Source of the DNA: Bacteroidetes bacterium 4572_114
GTDB lineage: Bacteria > Bacteroidota > Bacteroidia > Bacteroidales > 4484-276
DNA length: 8,309 nt
Direction of reading: 5' to 3'
Assembly: GCA_002254335.1 (NCBI GenBank)
Contig: NIVA01000074.1
Location: 1 to 8,309, forward strand
The position numbers were made by a program, and so were the translations under genes. The notes below the pieces were generated by a model. That model worked only from the letters and a program-made list of their open reading frames with translations. It made no database searches and had not been told where the DNA came from. Below are positions 5,365-8,309 of this stretch, in pieces (within the stretch, counting starts at the first letter, position 1; each line of letters begins with the position of its first letter).

Positions 5365-7827
5365 TCACCTCCTCCACACCTTCACACTCCCCACATTCTC
5401 ACCTTCAAAAACCACATTGATGATATAGTGGCCCGAAGGTATCTTGTTTCCATAATCATCATCGGCGTGCCAGCGCATGTTGAAGTTGCCGGGCACGGTG
5501 AAAGTATCCAGCAGGGTTTTAATAAGTCGCCCGTTCAGGTCATGGATTTTAACAACGCACCGGCCCTCTTTTAGCAAAGTAAACTTGATGGCAGTGCTTT
5601 GCTGGAATGGGTTGGGCATGACTTTTATTTCCCCGCCGAGGTACTTTGGTGGCCGCTTCATAATATTTACCGTTGTATCTGCAAACTCATACGCGCCCAT
5701 ATCAATCCTGCCGTAGGCTATGCGGGGGTTGCCGGCCAGGTCGGTGGCGGGCAGGTGGATGGTATCGTAGCCGTGGGTGTAGAGGATATATTTCCCATTT
5801 TCCTCTTTTATGTAGGGTGGTTCCATGCCCTCTTCGTACATGGGGGTGCCGGTGTTGATGCAGGGGGAGGTTGACATTAAAGCGTAAGGGTTGGCCCCGA
5901 ACACATCCCACTTCGGATCCTCATCCAAAATGCCTTCGCCCCAGTTTACTATTGTATTGCCCGCGCCATCAATTATGCCGGCAGGGCCGTTCTCGAACAG
6001 GGTGTAGTGGAAGTTGATCTCTGCAGGGTCATTAACGGCGTTATCGGCATAAACATAAATATCCGGCGAGTTGTTGTTGTAAAAGATGGAGTTGTAAATA
6101 TTTACCTCGCTGCCCTCCACCGTGCTGTTGGTGCCCGGCAGGTTGGTGCTGTCGCGGTTGCCGCCAATGGTGGCATTTACAATATCCAGCTTTGCCCTTT
6201 TGGAAGTTAAAAAACCTGCGCCACAGTTGTTCGAGAACCAGGTGTCCCAGGAAACATTGTTGGTAATCTCAGCATTGATAACCTTTCCTGTGACTATTTC
6301 ATCGTTTTCGTTACCACCAAAAATGATCAGGTTTTTATATCCCCCGAATAACTGGTCGAAAACATAATACCTGTTGCCATGAATGCGGATGTTCTCAATC
6401 CTGACATGCATGGGGAAATCATCCATTGTGCGGATAAACTCAATGGGCTGTACACCAATACTATTTAAACATTGAAAATTATTTATCCATACACTGTCAG
6501 GGAAGTAACAAAAGATACATTGATGGAAGGCATCTTTGGTTTCCTCAATTTTAACATTTGATATTTTAACTTTTTCAGTTTGATAAATTTGAATACCTCC
6601 ATCTGTAATTCCTGAAGGACTAAGTAATGCTCCGAAGCCATTTTTCACTGTAAGGTTTTCTATTGTGGTCTGTTGCATAAACCTACCGGAATAAAAAAAA
6701 CTTTCATATTGGCAATCGACAATTGTGTTGTCTGTATTTTCTCCTGATAGCCTGATATTCGATCTTCCACCAATTGGGAGTCTTTCACAGGTCCCCCTCG
6801 GAGAGTATATACCAGGCATGATATTTATGGTTCGCTGCACAAGGCTGTCGGGCTGGATTTTTGTCATGGCAAAACAAATTGATTGTAATGGTTCCTCAGG
6901 ATTTAATCCCGAATTCTGATTATTCCCTAATGGGCTAACGTACAGATCTGCCTCAACGGGTTCAATTTTTTGATACCTTGCATTAACAACTAAATCATTC
7001 ATGGGTTGATAATATCCATCGGAAGAAAACACAAAATACAGATCGGGATTGAAAACTGTTATAGTATCGAGCTCAATTGTCTGAGGTTCATTGATAGACC
7101 TAACAAAAATGTCGCATCCTAAATGACCAAAATTAAGATATATACTATTCAATTGAACTGTATCAAAAAAAAATGGAGTGGATTCATTGACATGTAGAAT
7201 ACCTCCACCTGCTAAATATGAATGGTTAGATTTAATAACATTACCATACATTTTTGCAGTACCATCCAATGAGCATATACCTCCACCCCCAAATGACTCA
7301 TTGTTTTTTATAATATTATTTCGTATCTGCAAAGCAGACTGGAATAACATTATACCACTGCCCATTCTATTCCAATATGCTGATGAGAAGTCCTTTTTCC
7401 CGTTCTGTATAGTAAAACCACAAATCACCGAAACCAGGGTTTCATTGTCCTGTAATGTAATTACAGTCCCATTTTTATTACCATCAATAATTGTTTGGTT
7501 AATATACTGCCTGTCACCGGTGGTCAGGAACAGGCTTGCAAGCACAAGGTCTTTTCCGAAAAAGCTGATGTTTTCGTAATAGGTCCCCGGCCATACAAGG
7601 ATGGTATCGTTGACAGCGGCGGCACCTATGGCTTCCTGGATATTTGTAAAGTCGCCGGTGCCGTCCTGTTTTACTGTGAGGGTGGCGGGGGAGAGGGAAG
7701 AGGGTAGAATGCAGAGGAGGGAAAGGAAAAAGGAAAAAGGGGAAAAGGGAAAGGAAAAAGGAAAAAGAAAGGATTTTCCTGTGCTAAAGCTGGATCGTGT
7801 TTTCTTGATATTTTTATTTTTTAACAT
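5365..7827 (-). CDS. Secreted right-handed beta-helix protein with T9SS C-terminal sorting domain
   Basis: The protein has 820 residues from the ATG at 7827. That start is preferred over one at 7917 because the extra 30 residues would be encoded by the dispersed intergenic repeat, and because KNKNIKK-type basic residues before a hydrophobic run make a proper signal peptide (1 to about 48). Residues 50-145 begin a pectate-lyase-like beta-helix (TLTVKQDGTGDFTNIQEAI; ILVWPGTYYENI). A second helix unit with a DUF1565-like opening starts at about 295 (LYVSPLGNNQNSGLNPEEP). Repeated N-rich strands run to about 610. DLAGNPRIAYGRIDMGAYEF (696-715) is the usual end of such helices. Residues 731-820 are a FlgD-like/T9SS type A tail (VMPNPF, IHDLNGRLIKTLLD, IPSGHYI, VKVWRR). 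The expected fate is outer-membrane export and cell-surface attachment or release. The ligand, or an enzymatic role on a polysaccharide, cannot be told from the sequence. Base composition is strongly mosaic along the gene. Confidence 0.88.
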   Translation of the reverse strand: MLKNKNIKKTRSSFSTGKSFLFPFSFPFSPFSFFLSLLCILPSSLSPATLTVKQDGTGDFTNIQEAIGAAAVNDTILVWPGTYYENISFFGKDLVLASLFLTTGDRQYINQTIIDGNKNGTVITLQDNETLVSVICGFTIQNGKKDFSSAYWNRMGSGIMLFQSALQIRNNIIKNNESFGGGGICSLDGTAKMYGNVIKSNHSYLAGGGILHVNESTPFFFDTVQLNSIYLNFGHLGCDIFVRSINEPQTIELDTITVFNPDLYFVFSSDGYYQPMNDLVVNARYQKIEPVEADLYVSPLGNNQNSGLNPEEPLQSICFAMTKIQPDSLVQRTINIMPGIYSPRGTCERLPIGGRSNIRLSGENTDNTIVDCQYESFFYSGRFMQQTTIENLTVKNGFGALLSPSGITDGGIQIYQTEKVKISNVKIEETKDAFHQCIFCYFPDSVWINNFQCLNSIGVQPIEFIRTMDDFPMHVRIENIRIHGNRYYVFDQLFGGYKNLIIFGGNENDEIVTGKVINAEITNNVSWDTWFSNNCGAGFLTSKRAKLDIVNATIGGNRDSTNLPGTNSTVEGSEVNIYNSIFYNNNSPDIYVYADNAVNDPAEINFHYTLFENGPAGIIDGAGNTIVNWGEGILDEDPKWDVFGANPYALMSTSPCINTGTPMYEEGMEPPYIKEENGKYILYTHGYDTIHLPATDLAGNPRIAYGRIDMGAYEFADTTVNIMKRPPKYLGGEIKVMPNPFQQSTAIKFTLLKEGRCVVKIHDLNGRLIKTLLDTFTVPGNFNMRWHADDDYGNKIPSGHYIINVVFEGENVGSVKVWRR
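7713..7773 (-). repeat. 61-nt pure purine/pyrimidine tract inside the signal peptide
   Basis: On the plus strand 61 consecutive bases are purines. The tract contains GGAAAAA units of 7 bp, and an exact 18-bp sequence occurs at both 7722-7739 and 7750-7767 (offset 28). It encodes residues 19-39, the F/S/P/L-rich hydrophobic core of the beta-helix protein's signal peptide. Neither 7 nor 28 is a multiple of three, so slippage or recombination would shift the frame. Confidence 0.9.
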
Positions 7828-7867
7828 AATCTGCAATTTATTTTCTAAATCATTTGATCTAAGATAT

Positions 7868-7931
7868 CCGACAACTCGAAGAAGTCCGTATGGGCGGGAT
7901 TTTGCTTCGCTCAACATCGGTCATCGGGCAT
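7868..7931. repeat. Dispersed intergenic element, copy 2
   Basis: This block contains the two segments shared with 1459-1545, in the same order and orientation: AGTCCGTATGGG (7883-7894) and ACATCGGTCATCGGGCAT (7914-7931). It lies between the two minus-strand T9SS-type genes, upstream of the beta-helix gene. Its left boundary is uncertain. It is also the source of a spurious N-terminal extension (MLSEAKSRPYG) of that gene. Confidence 0.5.
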
Positions 7932-7982
7932 CTGACACCGGACATCTGACACCGGACATCTGACACCGGACATCTGACATCA
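7929..7982. repeat. 14-bp tandem repeat (CATCTGACACCGGA), three copies plus a partial
   Basis: Exact copies occupy 7929-7942, 7943-7956 and 7957-7970, followed by a partial copy at 7971-7982. The array lies 4 bases beyond the stop codon of the damaged T9SS-type gene and continues from the dispersed element at 7868-7931. The unit resembles the ACATCGGTCATCNGACAT core of that element, so the array probably arose by expansion of it. Confidence 0.88.
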
Positions 7983-7986
7983 GTTC

Positions 7987-8309
7987 CTATCTTATCAAAA
8001 CCACTTTCTCGTTTTGTACTATCCTGTCATCTGCTATCAGGCGTATGATGTAGATACCGTTTTGCACCCGGTTGCCCGGTTGTTCGCCAGGATGCCATTC
8101 CGCCTGGTAACTGCCCACAGAATAATATCCGTTGGTTAGTGTAGCCACCGGTTGCCCGTTGATGCCTGGTTGGGGCTAACGTTGATAATGCGGGCAGGTT
8201 GCGTGTTTGCTGGTGGGCTGTTGTTTTGCCCGTCGCCAAATGAGATGTAATAATATGGTTGCCCTTCACCGGTATATACCCGGCGGTTTTCTTTAATGCC
8301 CGTCCTAAA
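7987..8309 (-). pseudogene. 3' end of a T9SS-type protein gene, sorting domain frameshifted by an apparent deletion
   Basis: On the minus strand one frame is open from the window edge (8309) and ends at TAA 8138-8136. It reads FRTGIKENRR...YYYISFGDGQNNS...ARIINVSPN and then meaningless sequence. IINVSPN is the usual opening of a T9SS sorting domain (N-V-x-P-N-P). A second frame, one base different, reads INGQPVATLTNGYYSVGSYQ from about 8163, then NGIYIIRL and VQNEKVVLIR to a TAG at 7989-7987, which is the usual second half of the same domain. About 25 residues that normally lie between the two motifs are missing. The parsimonious reading is an internal deletion with frameshift, which would remove the export signal and leave an unfinished tail. 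An assembly error would look the same. The gene's main body is outside the window, so its function cannot be told. Confidence 0.7.

Noticed and set aside
5599..5874. Plus-strand glycine- and valine-rich ORFs in the 5477-5911 region
   Set aside because: They are shadows of the GC-rich 3' part of the beta-helix gene on the other strand.
7828..7917. 30-residue N-terminal extension of the beta-helix protein (start at 7917)
   Set aside because: The extension is encoded by the dispersed repeat and would bury the signal peptide; the ATG at 7827 gives a normal signal sequence.
8027..8269. Minus-strand 80-residue ORF
   Set aside because: It is the third frame through the damaged sorting domain; the other two frames carry the recognisable T9SS motifs.

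Overview
The window looks like chromosomal DNA from a member of the Bacteroidota, probably an environmental Bacteroidales-like lineage. Four things point there. The iron transporter is a FeoA-FeoB fusion followed by a small FeoB-associated Cys-containing membrane protein. Two minus-strand genes end in type IX secretion (T9SS) C-terminal sorting domains. There is a DUF5063 protein and a short Gre-like factor of the type common in this phylum. Start codons lack Shine-Dalgarno sequences, and promoter-like sites match the TTG-N19-TAnnTTTG pattern. All family names come from reading the protein sequences; no search was run.

Layout, left to right. Positions 1-441 (+) hold the C-terminal end of a probable DUF3226 (TOPRIM-like) protein, interrupted by an in-frame TAA. 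Positions 467-706 (+) hold a eIF1/SUI1 (YciH) homologue that stops after the first two thirds of the domain. Positions 821-1312 (-) encode a Gre-like transcription factor with a good promoter at 1364-1394. Positions 1313-1614 are intergenic and contain a roughly 87-bp dispersed element. Positions 1615-2166 (+) encode a DUF5063 protein. Positions 2167-2518 are the long leader of the iron operon: a possible promoter, then a 10-bp tandem repeat and a 24-bp tandem repeat built on the same hexamer in opposite orientations. Positions 2519-5044 (+) are feoAB and 5055-5237 (+) the Cys-containing partner. Positions 5238-5364 are a hairpin-bearing gap between convergent genes. Positions 5365-7827 (-) encode an 820-residue secreted beta-helix protein with a T9SS tail. 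Positions 7828-7986 contain a second copy of the dispersed element plus a 14-bp tandem repeat. Positions 7987-8309 (-) are the 3' end of a second T9SS-type protein whose sorting domain appears to carry an internal deletion and frameshift.

The clear functional unit is the ferrous iron uptake operon (feoAB plus partner). The other genes are single housekeeping or surface-protein genes with no obvious shared pathway. The most unusual aspects are the composite repeat array ahead of feoAB, the slippage-prone purine tract that encodes the signal peptide of the beta-helix protein, the strong base-composition mosaic within that gene, and three damaged genes in 8.3 kb. I found no convincing new multi-gene system; the repeat array and the signal-peptide tract are the best candidates for undescribed regulation.
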